Shown here: positions 61,796 through 64,000 of the stretch, piece after piece
How the letters are laid out: each line of letters starts with the position of its first letter
How positions within the stretch are numbered: the stretch's first letter is position 1
The notes under the pieces: model-generated
Told to the model about the DNA's origin: nothing
The model's database searches: none
What the model saw: only the letters and a program-made list of their open reading frames with translations
Translations under genes and position numbers: made by a program
Source: Lantana camara
Taxonomy: Eukaryota > Streptophyta > Magnoliopsida > Lamiales > Verbenaceae
NCBI GenBank assembly: GCA_037501455.1
Contig: CM074862.1
Span: forward strand, 88,931,501 to 88,995,500
Direction: 5' to 3'
DNA: 64,000 nt

Positions 61796-63802
61796 TGTTA
61801 GAGTAGTGCCCTAGAAGAGCCAAATAGTTTAGGCCTCTTTTTGTAAACTACTCTTATTAGCAACAATTTGTGACATTAATGAAATAATAAATGTAACGTT
61901 TCATAGTCGTTTAATTCTATATGGTCAATTCATCATATCTCATTCAAGTTTATTAATTGCATATTATAACTGTTTGTGTATGGATGAAACCCCAAGGTCA
62001 CATTAAGCTACGGGACTTAACCTCGCATAGGGATGGAGGTTATGAAACAAGTGTCTATGGCGTGACCTAAATCAACTCCAAGTCGAAGAGTCTAATAAGC
62101 ATGGGGATGTTGACTTGACTCGTTTGAGACTTGCTCATACTACGTGCCTTTAAGAAAGGTTACTTTGTTTCATAAGTATTGAATGTAGAGACATTCACAT
62201 GCGTATGGGGGTGCTTGTTAGGGAACAAGTACACTGAGGATCCCGATGGGGACACCTCAATGGGGTAAGGCTTTTATGCCTTAATGATGAGGTTGGTTCC
62301 CTGGTTATGGTAGTGTCTAAATGGTCCTTAGACTTGAGGCTCCATTGATGCTCTGTGCATGACAAGGGCAATGTTTGATATGCGCCTAGAGATTCATGGG
62401 TTCCATGAATCTCGTTATGTTTGTATGTTGGCATTGTTCGAATCATGTATGGGGGCATATGAGAGGCCAACATAGAATCTATCGCTCGTCTAGAAGAACG
62501 AGTGAATCACCCATGAGTTCTATTGTAGCACATTCCACTTAAATCCTTGCGCAAGGTAGTGAGATCTAAATTAGGAAATGGGTTTCCTAGAGTGTTAGAT
62601 CAAATGGAATTGCTATTAGAATAAATTCATAGCATTAGGACTAATAGGGTTCTATTATTCCCATGCCCTAGGTCCTAATCGGGGATTGGACGATAGAAGG
62701 ATCTTATCTCACGGTATCCATGAGACTGAAAGGTTCACAACATAAACTTCACCTGTTGGATGGGTGGTCATGAGCTTGTCACTAGACATCGATCATGATA
62801 TGTAGGTACTGATTAATTAAAAGGAGTTTTAATTAAACAGTGATTAATTGGAAGGGTTTAATTGAATCAATAAGATAAATTGTTATCTAAAATACCACGT
62901 TAAGAATGTGGGCCTACTACTATTCATTGGTGAACCTAAGGGGTCACACAATGACTCGAATTGAACAACAAGATTATCTAAAGATCAATAGAGATTGATT
63001 GATAAATTAAAAGAGTTTAATTTATGAGAGAGTAATTAATTAATAATTGTATTAATTAATTTATGCTTAATTGTTAAGCTATTGAGAATAGATGTTAAAG
63101 AGTTAACATTAATTTAAATAAGTGTATTTAAATTAATTGGACTTGAAATTTAATTAGGAGTAATTAATTTTTAAGTCCACAAATTTAATTAGATATTGGA
63201 CTTGTGATTTAATTAATGTAATTAAATTAAGTCCACTAATTAAAATGAATATTGGGTTTTTAATTTAATTAAGTAGTAATTAAATATAAGCCCAAGACTG
63301 GCCCATAGGGTTTTTGACCTAGGGCTGAGTATTTAAGAAAGATAAGGGAGAGAAATCAAATATCGTTGTTTTTTCTTCTTTTCTGCTTTCTCTCCAAGTC
63401 TCTCTTCTCTCTCATCTCTCAATACTGTATTGAGAATGCTATTGGATAATCAATACCTAATTAGTGTTCTAGTGTGTATTGAGAATGCTATTAGATAATC
63501 AATATCTAATTAGTGTTCTAGTGTGCTAATTGAATAGTTGTTCAATTACGGGTCGTGGACTACCTTAGAGGAATTCCGCGTGGGATTCTTGGAAGAAGAT
63601 CGGATAGAAGAGAAACGGGTAGGTTTTGGAAAACCTTCTTGTCATCGTCATCAATTGGAAGCGAAAGAGGTATTTGATTCTTCTTCCGTTTAAATCGTAA
63701 ATCTGAATCAAAGGCTGATCTTAATTGGAATTCCGATAAAACTTGTTTTATAATCCCTAAAAATTTTAATTTCCGCTGCGTTAGGGTTGACGAATTCCAA
63801 CA
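61796..63802 (+). mobile_element. Solo LTR, TGTTAG family
   Basis: 2,007 bp, from tgttagagtagtgcccta to gacgaattccaaca, with CGTGT on both sides (61791-61795 and 63803-63807). No primer site or coding region. A ~50-bp segment (attgagaatgctattggata) is duplicated in tandem near 63430-63525. It is the same family as 56132-57790. Confidence 0.8.
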
Positions 63803-64000
63803 CGTGTGAGTTTGTGAGCGTTAGGAATTTATTTTAATTCTTTAAATTACTATTTTCCTATATAACATCATAATTTTTATAAATTGCATATCATTATATT
63901 TATGTGAAATATATGAATTTATATCAAAATTGAGAATTACTTTGAAATAATTGTTACGTGAAATAATTGCCAGATTTGATTTAATTGCCAAATTGTCCTT
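63803..64000 (+). mobile_element. Continuation of the interrupted TGTAACACCCC LTR
   Basis: Sequence after the CGTGT duplication continues the LTR that began at 61752, with AT-rich content to the window end. No gene is seen. Confidence 0.45.

Overview
This is nuclear DNA from a flowering plant, most likely a eudicot. The host genes have many GT-AG introns, a plastid sigma factor and a plant cyclic-nucleotide-gated channel are present, and most of the rest is plant-type Ty3/gypsy elements and MITEs in AT-rich sequence. The species cannot be named from the window.

Layout. 1-5.8 kb: AT-rich DNA with a candidate Pack-PIF element (1029-3753) carrying broken symplekin-like sequence, a ~178-bp tandem array, and a 200-bp MITE with a 9-bp target duplication. 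5.8-21 kb: a nest of elements. A Tekay/Del-like Ty3 element (A, 6701-13914, duplication CGGTT) sits inside an older inverted-repeat element. Next to it, LTR B (14046-20611, duplication AAAGT) sits in a small tandem array and is itself interrupted by further LTR pieces, one inverted. 21-42 kb: the gene island. SIG2 (+, 7 exons, 591 aa) and a CNGC5/6-type channel (+, 7 exons, 750 aa) look intact. On the minus strand are a broken plastid ribosomal L3 gene, a degenerate UDP-glucose pyrophosphorylase-like gene, and a mitochondrial ribosomal S2 gene with an unusual 3' extension. 43.2-53.5 kb: a young Tat-type Ty3 element with near-identical 914-bp LTRs, an open pol frame on the minus strand and, facing it on the plus strand, a predicted three-exon gene (881 aa) whose intron phases all fit. 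53.5-64 kb: AT-rich DNA, a ~200-bp-arm inverted repeat, two members of one long non-coding LTR family, and Athila remains arranged internal-LTR-internal with a dead gag.

Function. The host genes are not an operon. SIG2 directs plastid RNA polymerase promoter choice, CNGC is a plasma-membrane cation channel, and L3 and S2 belong to organelle ribosomes. They share only an organelle/signalling flavour and proximity. The most unusual item is the spliced antisense gene in the Tat element. Extra ORFs of this general kind are known in Tat-lineage elements, but this one has a complete, phase-consistent gene structure. I found no CRISPR array, tRNA or rRNA gene.
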